A model generated the notes under the pieces. It saw only the letters and a program-made list of their open reading frames with translations. It made no database searches and was not told where the DNA came from. Position numbers and translations under genes: made by a program. A stretch of 64,000 nucleotides of DNA. Origin: CAWDMW01 sp963803575. Its GTDB lineage: Bacteria > Pseudomonadota > Alphaproteobacteria > Rickettsiales > UBA998. Position 1 is the stretch's first letter; each line of letters starts with the position of its first letter. This document shows, piece after piece, positions 26,139-34,405 of this stretch. The stretch covers positions 472,349 to 536,348 of the forward strand of contig CAWDMW010000001.1 of NCBI GenBank assembly GCA_963803575.1. The letters run 5' to 3'.

Positions 26139-26786
26139 ATGCAAGATACACCAAATGACACTCAAGGAAGATATAGCATTGTTGCCTGTCAGGCACCCAT
26201 CGAGATGGCGCAAACGATTCCGGTGGGGAAAGCGTTAAGTCCGGGACATTTATATCTTCAGATTCGTGACGAGCAGGAGAACACCGTCATCATGCAAGTG
26301 GATGGTTTGCCGCAAAAGCCTGATGGGAGTTACGCCATGGTGGGAACAGCGCGCGATACGTTGCAGGCTGTCATCACCGATGAACAACGCTGGGGAAATG
26401 CTGCGCATCACAAAGAGCATGTTATTTACGCTACAGATGATAAAGCGCACATTAATGACATTACCACACAAATAGAAACGATGGCGAGTGAGATTAACAG
26501 CCAGCAATTGCGCTATACCATGATTCCTACGCAATCAGGACACGCCAATAGCAACACGGTATTTAACACGATTATCACCGATCTTCAAGCAAGCCAAACA
26601 GCGGAGATTACACCAGAAAATATGGACAATGCACGAAAGCTGGGTGGGGTGAATCCCGGCGCTCACCGAACCATTGATCTGTCACAGCAACCGCAGCAAT
26701 CCGACAAAGCAGTATTGGGCGAATATACGTCACGGGTGCTGGAACAGCAAAGCAACCAGCTAAGTTTAAGCTCACGAACGCCGTAA
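26139..26786 (+). CDS. Unknown protein, possible papain-like or amidase-type fold
   Basis: A 215-residue soluble protein without recognised family. GHLYLQIRDEQENTVIMQVDG near residue 35 and a later HANSNTVFNTIITDLQA (about residue 145) recall the layout of small peptidase or toxin domains in which a GH strand and an NSN helix occur, but an obvious catalytic Cys is missing at the usual place. The only Cys is near the N-terminus (IVACQAP). The C-terminus is Gln/Ser-rich. Its stop overlaps the end of the convergent phasin-like gene by 15 bp. Treat the fold idea as weak. Confidence 0.5.
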   Translation: MQDTPNDTQGRYSIVACQAPIEMAQTIPVGKALSPGHLYLQIRDEQENTVIMQVDGLPQKPDGSYAMVGTARDTLQAVITDEQRWGNAAHHKEHVIYATDDKAHINDITTQIETMASEINSQQLRYTMIPTQSGHANSNTVFNTIITDLQASQTAEITPENMDNARKLGGVNPGAHRTIDLSQQPQQSDKAVLGEYTSRVLEQQSNQLSLSSRTP

Positions 26787-27167
26787 ACGTTTCGCGTTCG
26801 CTTGTGCTTTGGTGCGAGTGGGTTTTAAGCCCGCATTATGTAGCGCATTCGTCTGAGTTAATGCAGATTGCGCAGATTTCCAGAAATCATTGACGTTGTA
26901 TGAGGGTGAGGATACGGCTTTCACGTAATGCTTTTGCCATTCCTTAAACATGGCCACGTTACCATCTATTCCTGCCTGCACTTTCTCTAGTCCCATACGG
27001 GAGAATTCAGGATGGTTTAGGGGAATTGTTCCCATGCTTGCAGCCAACATCATGTTGGTGCGGTGTGTAATGGTTTCTATAGCTGACAGGCTAAGTTGCA
27101 TAGTGGCAACGGATTGTTGCCATAGGATGGTCTGGTATTGCTGAAAAAATGCAGTGGGCATAAACAT
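26772..27167 (-). CDS. Phasin-like protein
   Basis: A 131-residue helical protein with the amphipathic pattern of phasins, proteins that coat polyhydroxyalkanoate granules: FFQQYQTILWQQSVATMQLS, AIETITHRTNMMLAASMG, and KVQAGIDGNVAMFKEWQKHY. The basic C-terminus (TRTKAQANAKRLRRS) is like the Lys/Arg tails of granule proteins. An in-frame ATG at 27161 is an alternative start. A second phasin is at 62925. The call rests on composition and length. Confidence 0.55.
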   Translation of the reverse strand: MFMPTAFFQQYQTILWQQSVATMQLSLSAIETITHRTNMMLAASMGTIPLNHPEFSRMGLEKVQAGIDGNVAMFKEWQKHYVKAVSSPSYNVNDFWKSAQSALTQTNALHNAGLKPTRTKAQANAKRLRRS

Positions 27168-27220
27168 AAGGGAAGCTCTTTAGAAAGTTTAAGTAGTCGT
27201 GTAAGACGATATTATGATAT

Positions 27221-27619
27221 ATGGAGGAAATGACATCATTATTCCATGCGATTCATCATACAGCCATCATCTGTAGCGATTATGAACGATCCAAAGTGTT
27301 TTACACTGAATTGCTAGGCGGTGTCGTGCTGGCGGAAACATGGCGAGCCAAGCGGCAGTCATGGAAGCTGGATATTGCCATAGCTGGCGGCCAGATTGAG
27401 TTATTTTCATTTCCAGATGCGCCACCACGCCCTTCCTGGCCAGAAGCGTGCGGGCTAAGGCATTTGGCTTTTGCGGTGAACAATATTGAGGAATGTCGAC
27501 ATTACCTGATGCAACACAACATTGCGGTGCAACCTATCAGGTTGGATGAGTTGACGGGTAAGCGGTTTTGTTTCTTTGAAGACCCTGACGGCCTGCCGCT
27601 AGAGGCATATGAAGCTTAA
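27221..27619 (+). CDS. VOC superfamily (glyoxalase-fold) protein, YaeR/GloA2-like
   Basis: A 132-residue vicinal-oxygen-chelate protein. HHTAIICSDYERSKVFYTELLGG, the WKLDIAIAGGQIELFSFPDAP strand with its Glu, ACGLRHLAFAVNNIEE with the second His, and CFFEDPDGLPLEAYE with the last Glu supply the expected metal ligands, so it is probably active. Substrate is unknown; some relatives are lactoylglutathione-lyase-like. GGAGGA sits just before a second ATG 9 nt downstream, so the start may be there. Its TAA stop overlaps, on the opposite strand, the stop of the glycosyltransferase pseudogene. Confidence 0.85.
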   Translation: MEEMTSLFHAIHHTAIICSDYERSKVFYTELLGGVVLAETWRAKRQSWKLDIAIAGGQIELFSFPDAPPRPSWPEACGLRHLAFAVNNIEECRHYLMQHNIAVQPIRLDELTGKRFCFFEDPDGLPLEAYEA

Positions 27620-28776
27620 TGGTCAATGACTTCCTGTATGATTGCTTCAAACGTCTGCACCATAGCATCGTCTGAAAACAGAGCGCAGGCTTTGGTGTGT
27701 CCGCGTGCTGCCATGGCTTGTGCGCGCTCATCGTCACTTAAAACACCTCTAATGGCTTCAGCAAGCGCATAAGCATTACTCGCTTCAACCAATAGACCAT
27801 CCACGTTATGGTCAATAATTTCCAATGCTCCACCAAGATTGGTGGCAATCACCGGTTTCTTTGCAAACATGCCTTCAACAATCACTTTGCCAAACGGTTC
27901 GGCTTCCACGGATGCATGTACAATAATATCTGATGCCGCAATAAGTGTCTGCACATCCTGCCGATGCCCAAAGAAATGTATTAGTTCGTCAAGATTTGAG
28001 CTACTGACCAATACACGCAAATCTTTCTCATATGCCCCTTCATTAAAGAGCGCACCACCAATAACTCATCCTTTCACTTCAGGAATAGATGCAAGTGCGC
28101 GTATAAAAATGTGCTGCCCCTTCCAGTGGGCTAATCTCCCCACAATAGAAACAACTTTTCCGCCATCACTATGTGCTTTTCGCAATGCAGCGACTGCTTC
28201 ATCACCTACGGCATCAAAAGGCGCACTCTCTACACCAGGGTACATAATACGTACCAAGGAAGGGTTGCCGCCAGAATGTACAAAGGCTAGCCGCGCGGCT
28301 TTAGAGTTAACAATCACCCTGTCACACGTACGGTTTGCCAGATTCACAACTAGCTTAATCAGGTTAGGATTAAAATGTTCGGTTGATAGAATGTCGTTAA
28401 GTGACCAGACTAAGCGCTGTTTTTTCCTTATCAATCCAAGAATCGCACATAGCACAAATGATTTTTGGGAAAAAGGCACTAATATCTCGCCAGCAGAACA
28501 CGCATTACGAAGTTTCTTTAATAAAGTGAACCAGTGCGGCAGCGTCAGCACAACATCAAATAACGATGATTTTCTACGAATATGACGTGATGCAGCATTC
28601 ACACCAATAATATTAACGTCGCAACCCTGCTCAACCAACGCCTCTTTCAGATCTCCATCCTTAAACAACACGACATGATGAGGAAAAGAAAGCTTCTTTA
28701 TCAGCGTCAAAAGCTTGATTTCTGCTCCGCCTAACTCCGCAGTATGCGAAACAAACATAATCTTTCTGTCTAACAT
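27616..28776 (-). pseudogene. Group 1 (GT4) glycosyltransferase split by an in-frame TGA
   Basis: The intact frame would encode about 386 residues. The N-terminal half (VSHTAELGGAEIKLLTLIKK, VSIVGRLAHWKGQHIFIRAL) and the C-terminal half (FGHRQDVQTLIAASDIIVHA, EPFGKVIVEGMFAKKPVIAT, LGGALEIIDHNVDGLLV with the E-x7-E motif) are both well preserved and in the same frame. A single TGA at 28068-28066 interrupts them at VKG-stop-VIGGALF, where relatives often have a Trp. TGA is used as a normal stop elsewhere here (proC, smr), so recoding is unlikely. Best read as a recent nonsense mutation or a sequencing error. Confidence 0.85.
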
Positions 28777-28915
28777 GGCGCTATTGTACTTAACAAAAGA
28801 TGTTGCTCAAGTTAAATATTTATGAACTAGCTAATATGTCTATACATATTTATAAGTACGCCATGATAAAAGTTATCTAATTTAGTGCTAAGCCATTGAA
28901 GTAAGTTAGATACAA

Positions 28916-29434
28916 TTAGTTAAGCAATGCATTCTCCGGCGCTTTCATTCCCTGAGTACCTCCAGCAGCCTGGGCTTCCTGTTGTTGCCTACGGTGATAA
29001 ATGCCCAGAAAATCAATTGGCTCCAGCACTAATGAAGGAAATCCGCTATCACGGGTAATGTCAGACACGACACGGCGTGCAAATGGGAACAACGTAAACG
29101 CACTATCCACCACCAGCACACGATCAATCGCATCTTGTGGAATATTCACCAGTTCAAACACGCCAGCATATTTCAGATCCATGATGAACAGCACGCTATC
29201 CTGAGATTTTGTCTGGATATTGAAATTCATTGTCAGCTCATACAATGTCTCCTGCACCTTGCGTGCTTTCATATCCAGATGCATATCCACTTTCGGTGCC
29301 TCTTTCTGCCCCATCAGGCTTTGAGGTGCATGAGGGTTTTCCATAGAGAGGTCTTTGATATACTGCCCACGTAAATTAAAGCGTGGTGCAGCTTTTTTGT
29401 TATCGTCAGTGGTATTAGAAGGAGTGTCAGTCAT
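28916..29434 (-). CDS. secB: Protein-export chaperone SecB
   Basis: SecB is a tetrameric cytosolic chaperone that keeps preproteins unfolded and hands them to SecA. The 172-residue protein has FNLRGQYIKDLSMENPHAP, VQETLYELTMNFNIQTK, LDLKYAGVFEL-type FIMDLKYAGVFELVNIP, and the C-terminal FPFARRVVSDITRDSGFPSL and PIDFLGIYHRR, all typical. The C-terminal tail after about residue 155 is variable. Divergent from timA, the usual alphaproteobacterial arrangement. Confidence 0.96.
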   Translation of the reverse strand: MTDTPSNTTDDNKKAAPRFNLRGQYIKDLSMENPHAPQSLMGQKEAPKVDMHLDMKARKVQETLYELTMNFNIQTKSQDSVLFIMDLKYAGVFELVNIPQDAIDRVLVVDSAFTLFPFARRVVSDITRDSGFPSLVLEPIDFLGIYHRRQQQEAQAAGGTQGMKAPENALLN

Positions 29435-29663
29435 AACGTAAAATACTTTTGTTAGTGTGTTTAAAAGCAGTACATTTACTTTATATATTCAATGTACTTA
29501 CAGTAGTTGTGCGACACCATCACGCATCCGCACACGAAAATCCAGCTTTTTTTAAAATAATCTTCCCTATTTTCAGGAATCCTGCCTTCACACATTGACA
29601 GATGCCGTAATTAGCTTAAGTTAGTTTATTCATTAAACCTATTGTGCTATAATCGGTGTTATT

Positions 29664-30323
29664 ATGTCAGCAGATCTTATCATTCTTGCGGCGGTGGCCG
29701 TTTTCATCCTGTTGCGCCTGTATGGCGTACTCGGTCAACAAGTGGGTCGTGATGAGTCGCAAACGCCCCGTGACACTAGCTTTGACAGCAATAGCAAGGT
29801 GATTGAACTGACGCCTAAGCAACTGGAACGTGCAACAACGCAACCCCCTGAAGAAGATACGGGCGACGAATTATTGCCTGATGATGTGAAGGACGGTGTG
29901 ACATCTATTCGCAAACATGATGCACAGTTTCGTATGGATGAATTTTTGGAAGGTGCTAAAGTAGCTTTTGAAATGGTACTTGAGGCCTTTGCAAAAGATG
30001 ACCAACCCACATTAAAGTCTCTGCTTTCCAAAGATATTTACGCTGAATTTGCCGAAGCCCTAAAAACCCGCAAGGCACAAGCTACTTACACAGAAACAAC
30101 GCTTGTGTCCATTTTGGAAACAACGCCTAAATTCGTACAGGTGAAAGACCGTAAAGCACAAATTAGCGTCTTTTTCCTGAGCGAACAGATACAGGTAGAA
30201 CGCGATGATAAAGGGGTAGCGGTAGAGAACACAACGTCTGCTATTGAACAGGTGGAAGATGTATGGATATTCCAGCGTGACTTGCGATCAGCCAACCCTA
30301 ACTGGCAGATCATTGACACCTAA
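29664..30323 (+). CDS. timA: Tim44/TimA-family membrane protein
   Basis: A bacterial relative of mitochondrial Tim44, an inner-membrane protein with a cytoplasmic Tim44-like domain. The 219-residue protein has an N-terminal membrane helix (LIILAAVAVFILLRLYGVLG), a charged linker, and the Tim44 domain from about residue 85 (EFLEGAKVAFEMVLEAFAKD, LLSKDIYAEFAEAL, then ENTTSAIEQVEDVWIFQRDL and NPNWQIIDT). A TATAAT box at 29648-29653 only about 11 nt before the ATG suggests a very short leader. Its stop overlaps the next ATG by one base-level junction (TAATG). Confidence 0.9.
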   Translation: MSADLIILAAVAVFILLRLYGVLGQQVGRDESQTPRDTSFDSNSKVIELTPKQLERATTQPPEEDTGDELLPDDVKDGVTSIRKHDAQFRMDEFLEGAKVAFEMVLEAFAKDDQPTLKSLLSKDIYAEFAEALKTRKAQATYTETTLVSILETTPKFVQVKDRKAQISVFFLSEQIQVERDDKGVAVENTTSAIEQVEDVWIFQRDLRSANPNWQIIDT

Positions 30324-31375
30324 TGCCCAGAGGCTTGCATATACTGGCTGCAACCATCATGATAGGTTTCATGACCGCGTGCAGCACCACCACCCGTGAT
30401 GAATTATCACTTACTCCTGTAACGTTCAATGACCTCCCCGAATGGTCTGACGAACAGGCATCGCGCGGACTTCACGCATTTCGTCAGTCCTGCACCGTAG
30501 CAAAACAAGCTCCACTTCGTGCTTACAACACGATGATTTCTTTGCAACAATGGTGGGGATTGTGCAAGGAAGCGCAGTCCACGAAAGATGCGTTGGCAAA
30601 AGCATTCTTTGAAACGTATTTTGTGCCACATCGCACCATGGTTGATGGTAATCATAGTGGATTACTCACAGGGTATTACACGCCCCTATTGCAAGGGAGC
30701 CTTACCAAAGACGCAACGTATAACACCCCCATTTATCGCCTACCCGACCATTCTAAACAGACGCAACATACTCGCTCTGACATAGATGATGGTGCATTAG
30801 CAGGTAAAGGACTAGAAATCCTCTGGCTTGATAACCCGGTCGATGCGTTCTTTTTACATATTCAGGGTTCAGCCTACGTGAATCTGACTGATGGCAGCAC
30901 ACGCAAGCTTGTCTTTGCCGGACGCAACACACACCCCTACACGGCTATTGGTCACCATTTTATTGATCGCGGAATCGTATTGCCCGAAGATATGTCGATG
31001 CAATGGCTAAGACGCTGGCTTGCGCAGCATCCTGATGAAGCAGCAACCATCATGCAAACCAATGCATCCTACATCTTCTTTGCGCTTGAACCAAATGCCC
31101 TGCATATTAAAGGTGCAGAAGGTTCAGACCTAACGCCTATGCATTCCATTGCGGTTGATCCAGTCTTCCTCACCTATGGTATCCCAATATACCTTCACAC
31201 CACAGGTGGTAAGCATAACCTATCTGAATTGACCATTGCACAGGATACAGGTAGCGCCATTAAAGGGGGCTTGAGAGCAGATTTATATACAGGCATTGGC
31301 GAATCTGCGGAAAATCTGGCGGGATCATTAAAAGCGCCTGTATCGTTTTATACCTTCCTGCCACGTCCACTCTAA
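30323..31375 (+). CDS. mltA: Membrane-bound lytic murein transglycosylase A
   Basis: MltA cleaves peptidoglycan glycan strands with 1,6-anhydro bond formation. The 350-residue precursor starts with a lipoprotein signal (GFMTAC lipobox, Cys near residue 20), followed by LLTGYYTPLLQGS (barrel start), FFLHIQGSAYVNLTDG, SYIFFAL and the 3D domain end AQDTGSAIKGGLRADLYTG with its catalytic Asp. Starts within the stop of timA, so translation is coupled. Confidence 0.95.
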   Translation: MPRGLHILAATIMIGFMTACSTTTRDELSLTPVTFNDLPEWSDEQASRGLHAFRQSCTVAKQAPLRAYNTMISLQQWWGLCKEAQSTKDALAKAFFETYFVPHRTMVDGNHSGLLTGYYTPLLQGSLTKDATYNTPIYRLPDHSKQTQHTRSDIDDGALAGKGLEILWLDNPVDAFFLHIQGSAYVNLTDGSTRKLVFAGRNTHPYTAIGHHFIDRGIVLPEDMSMQWLRRWLAQHPDEAATIMQTNASYIFFALEPNALHIKGAEGSDLTPMHSIAVDPVFLTYGIPIYLHTTGGKHNLSELTIAQDTGSAIKGGLRADLYTGIGESAENLAGSLKAPVSFYTFLPRPL

Positions 31376-31378
31376 GCT

Positions 31379-31927
31379 ATGGAGCGGTTCGAGCTTCCTC
31401 CGCCCATTGATCGCACTAAGCAAATCCGAACTCCCGAAGATGTACAGATATGGCGCAGTGAAGTAAAAGACGTTGCACCGCTTTATCCCTCACCCCACAT
31501 TCCGCCTAAGCCACTGCCAAAACCCGAGCGCATCACGATTCGTCATCAGGCATCCGGGGCATCATCACTGACCGCACTCACCACCCAGCAACCTAACCAT
31601 GAACATGCCTTTGACACGAACATATTGCGCCGTATCAAGCAGCAAAAACTTCCGATAGAGCGGACGCTTGATCTGCATGACATGACACAAGCCAGCGCGC
31701 ACGAAACGTTTCGTCACTTTATTATTCAGTGTGCGGCACAACGCATCAGGCTAGTACTGGTTATCACAGGTAAAGGGGGTGTCAGGCATGGTGGAGTGCT
31801 ACGTAACGCATTGCCACACTGGTGCGCCGCAACAGATATCAGCCCATACATTATTGGCTTTCACCCTTCTCAAACACAGCATGGCGGCCAGGGCGCATGG
31901 TATATCAGGATACGCCGCCATGGGTGA
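31379..31927 (+). CDS. Smr/MutS2-domain protein
   Basis: A 182-residue protein with an N-terminal Pro-rich part and a C-terminal Smr domain: RTLDLHDMTQASAHETFRHF (LDLHG-like), then LVLVITGKGGVRHGGVLRNA and the closing AWYIRIRR. Smr domains nick or cleave DNA or RNA; the LDLH and TGKG motifs are present. The position between mltA and a two-component system matches the timA-mltA-smr order known in alphaproteobacteria. Its end overlaps the response-regulator start by 8 bp. Confidence 0.9.
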   Translation: MERFELPPPIDRTKQIRTPEDVQIWRSEVKDVAPLYPSPHIPPKPLPKPERITIRHQASGASSLTALTTQQPNHEHAFDTNILRRIKQQKLPIERTLDLHDMTQASAHETFRHFIIQCAAQRIRLVLVITGKGGVRHGGVLRNALPHWCAATDISPYIIGFHPSQTQHGGQGAWYIRIRRHG

Positions 31928-32624
31928 TGATCTGTTACCCACCATTACACATCTGCTCATTGTCGATGACGATACACGATTGCGGAATCTGCTGGAGCGT
32001 TATTTAAAGCGCCAAAAATGGATTGTCACCGCTGCCAAACACGCTAAAGAAGCACGAGATTTTTTGCGCTATTGTAGCGTGGACTTGATTGTGCTGGACG
32101 TCATGATGCCCGGCGAAACCGGACTGGAATTTGCCAAATCTCTACGCAACGCGCAAGACACCACCCCAATTCTGATGTTAACTGCCATGGGGGAAGGCCA
32201 TCAGCGTATTGACGGGCTGGAGTCAGGGGCAGATGATTATCTCACAAAACCGTTTGAGCCACGTGAACTTGTACTGCGGATTGAACGCATCCTGCAACGC
32301 ACTAAGCCGTTAAGTCTACAAACCAGCGCCATCCATTTTGGTGCTTGCGAACTGGATATAGAACAGAAACGGCTTTTGCAACAAGGGAAACCACTGCACT
32401 TGACAGAAAGTGAAATGACCCTGCTTTGCTACTTAGCCGAGCATATCAATGAAAGTGTTTCACGTGAAACATTAGGGCAACTATTAGGATCTGCCGAAGA
32501 AAACATCAATTCGCGTAGTGTTGATGTCATGATTACCCGCATCCGTCGTAAAATTGAACCAAATTCCTCTCGTCCAACGTATCTTCAAACGGTTCGTGGA
32601 CAAGGGTATATTTTGCGATCCTGA
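31920..32624 (+). CDS. OmpR-family response regulator
   Basis: A 234-residue DNA-binding regulator. The receiver domain has LLIVDDDTRLRNLLERYL (acidic pair), LIVLDVMMPGETGLEF (phosphoacceptor Asp), LMLTAMGE (Thr/Ser switch) and DYLTKPFEPRELV (Lys). The C-terminal winged helix is visible in LTESEMTLLCYLAEHINESV and RSVDVMITRIRRKIEP followed by QTVRGQGYIL. I start at the ATG giving MGDDLLPT; a longer upstream frame lies inside smr. It is coupled to the kinase by TGATG. Confidence 0.93.
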   Translation: MGDDLLPTITHLLIVDDDTRLRNLLERYLKRQKWIVTAAKHAKEARDFLRYCSVDLIVLDVMMPGETGLEFAKSLRNAQDTTPILMLTAMGEGHQRIDGLESGADDYLTKPFEPRELVLRIERILQRTKPLSLQTSAIHFGACELDIEQKRLLQQGKPLHLTESEMTLLCYLAEHINESVSRETLGQLLGSAEENINSRSVDVMITRIRRKIEPNSSRPTYLQTVRGQGYILRS

Positions 32625-34000
32625 TGTCGTTTCATCTGTCGTCATTACCGCATCATTATCTTGCAGCCATTAAGCGTACAAAAAGTCTGCTGCCCAAAAG
32701 CCTGTTTGGTCGGGCATTGATGATTCTGGTCTTACCAACTATTTTAACCCAGATTCTGGTGATTACTATTTTTTATGACCGACACTGGGGGAATATCCAG
32801 CGGCATTTATCGTCCTCATTGGCAGGTGAAGTTGCTGTTGTCATAGACCGCGCCACTTCCAGCCCATCTATTCTTCGCAAGGAAGCGCTAGATGTCTATG
32901 CCAGATCTATGGATATGGATATACATTTACTCCCTCTTTCATTACGTCATGACTCGCCCTCCCATCACGAACGATTCGCTCAATATGTCGCAGAATTACG
33001 CAAACGTATTGACATCCCCTTCAATGTTTACGAGCGCGAAAACCACGAGGCAATCCGCACAGAAGTAGTGCTGGGCGATGAATTAATTCAAATTGATGTG
33101 GGCATTAAACGCTTAGAAAGTTCGACTACGTATATTTTTGTTTTGTGGATTGTCAGCTCAGCGGCATTACTCACCATCATTGCCAGTGTTTTCTTACGCA
33201 ACCAGATACGCCCTATCGCACGACTAGCTTCAGCCGCAGAACGGTTTGGTATGGGGCAGGATATTGGGAATTACCGACCTCACGGCGCGCAGGAAGTTCG
33301 CAAAGCCGGAAAGGCCTTCATGGTGATGCGCTCACGGATCATTCGCCAGATTTCCACACGTACCGCCATGCTGACCGGTATTTCCCATGATCTGCGCACT
33401 CCTCTCACCCGTCTGCGGTTGCAACTAGCCATGCTTGGGGAACATGAAGATATTCAAGCAATGCATGATGACATTACTGAAATGGAAGTGATGCTACAGG
33501 AGTATCTGGACTATTCCCGTGGTAATGATGACGGGGCAATAGATGAAATTGTGGATATGGCAAGCTGGATGCGTGGCATTATTCAGGGCTTCACCCATAC
33601 AGGCATGGCCGACATTACTTACAGCCTGCCTGAAACGATTGAACTGGCCATTCGTCCATGGCAACTGAAGCGCGCCATAGAGAATGTTATCGGTAACGCA
33701 CTAAAATACGGCCATCGCTGTCATGTATCCATGGAACGTAGCGGCTCATGGTTGCTGCTTACTGTGGAAGACGAAGGCAATGGTATCCCTGAAGATGCAA
33801 TGGAGGATGTGTTTCGCCCATTTACCCGGCTAGATGATTCCCGCAACAGTGACACTGGTGGCACCGGGCTGGGGCTGGCCATCACGCGCGATATTGTGCA
33901 GGCACATGGCGGCAGGATTCAAATGCGTAATCGCTACGATAGTCACGACCACATCACAGGACTAAGCGTAACAATCCTACTGCCTGTAGAAACCCATTAG
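32624..34000 (+). CDS. EnvZ-like sensor histidine kinase
   Basis: A 458-residue membrane kinase that should phosphorylate the preceding regulator. Two membrane helices (about residues 30-50 and 170-192) bracket a periplasmic sensor of about 120 residues; then HAMP, the phosphoacceptor box LTGISHDLRTPLTRLRLQLA, N box ENVIGNALKYGH, G1 EDEGNGIPEDAM and G2 GGTGLGLAI. The order with the OmpR-type regulator and the phosphoacceptor sequence resemble EnvZ, but the signal is unknown. Terminator follows at 34014. Confidence 0.93.
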   Translation: MSFHLSSLPHHYLAAIKRTKSLLPKSLFGRALMILVLPTILTQILVITIFYDRHWGNIQRHLSSSLAGEVAVVIDRATSSPSILRKEALDVYARSMDMDIHLLPLSLRHDSPSHHERFAQYVAELRKRIDIPFNVYERENHEAIRTEVVLGDELIQIDVGIKRLESSTTYIFVLWIVSSAALLTIIASVFLRNQIRPIARLASAAERFGMGQDIGNYRPHGAQEVRKAGKAFMVMRSRIIRQISTRTAMLTGISHDLRTPLTRLRLQLAMLGEHEDIQAMHDDITEMEVMLQEYLDYSRGNDDGAIDEIVDMASWMRGIIQGFTHTGMADITYSLPETIELAIRPWQLKRAIENVIGNALKYGHRCHVSMERSGSWLLLTVEDEGNGIPEDAMEDVFRPFTRLDDSRNSDTGGTGLGLAITRDIVQAHGGRIQMRNRYDSHDHITGLSVTILLPVETH

Positions 34001-34013
34001 ATATAATAAAAAG

Positions 34014-34036
34014 AAAGCGCCTTTAGGGGCGCTTTT
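34014..34036. terminator. Bidirectional terminator after the histidine kinase gene
   Basis: AAAGCGCC (34014-34021) pairs with GGCGCTTT (34028-34035) followed by TTAAAA on the plus side; on the minus side CTTTCTTTTTATT follows. It sits between the kinase and the convergent coiled-coil orphan. Confidence 0.75.
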
Positions 34037-34051
34037 AAAAAAGAAATGGAA

Positions 34052-34300
34052 TTAGATACTTGGATAATCTTCGTCGAGTTGTGCAAGGCGCAACTCTTGA
34101 TACTCAACACGCTTCCGTGCTAGATCATCCTTTATCTTTTGGAAAGCTCGGAGCTTTACTCTGATTTCAAACTTCCGGTTTTCACTGGAAGTTGACATGA
34201 ACTCTTTTTCCAAAGCAACCTGATCAGGATAATTTTCCTGACAGGTGTTTTCCATTTCACGAATTTCTTTGTTTAACTGATCCATTTTGTTATCAGACAT
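34052..34300 (-). CDS. Small coiled-coil protein, unknown
   Basis: An 82-residue, highly charged protein (Glu, Lys, Gln, Arg) with no Gly-rich or membrane part; heptad-like stretches at residues 5-35 and 45-78 suggest two antiparallel helices. I do not recognise a family. No Shine-Dalgarno sequence is evident; the ATG is preceded by AATTAATTAA and a 6-bp inverted repeat, so the message may be nearly leaderless. Single gene with a terminator on its 3' side. Confidence 0.6.
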   Translation of the reverse strand: MSDNKMDQLNKEIREMENTCQENYPDQVALEKEFMSTSSENRKFEIRVKLRAFQKIKDDLARKRVEYQELRLAQLDEDYPSI

Positions 34301-34308
34301 TTAATTAA

Positions 34309-34325
34309 TTTCGAATATATCGAAA
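34309..34325 (-). promoter_or_regulatory. Inverted repeat TTTCGA-N5-TCGAAA before the coiled-coil orphan
   Basis: A perfect 6-bp inverted repeat with 5-nt AT spacer, 9 nt upstream of the start codon and overlapping a TATATT that could be the -10. Operator-like, but no regulator is known. Confidence 0.35.
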
Positions 34326-34361
34326 GAAAAAGTACATAATTACTGTACCATATATATATAT

Positions 34362-34377
34362 TAGGGTCTAGACCCTA
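34362..34377. promoter_or_regulatory. Perfect 16-bp palindrome
   Basis: TAGGGTCTAGACCCTA is a perfect palindrome without loop in the 105-nt AT-rich gap between the orphan at 34300 and the end of the ABC ATPase gene at 34406. No T-run follows on either strand, so a protein-binding site is more likely than a terminator. Confidence 0.4.
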
Positions 34378-34405
34378 TATTATTAGTCAACAATTAAATC
34401 GCTAG

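Noticed and set aside
28066..28068. TGA as a recoded Trp or selenocysteine codon
   Set aside because: TGA is used as an ordinary stop in proC, smr and others here, and no SECIS-like structure was seen next to it.
31779..31919. Extension of the response-regulator frame into smr
   Set aside because: Overlaps the conserved end of the Smr domain; the receiver domain starts normally at the ATG at 31920.
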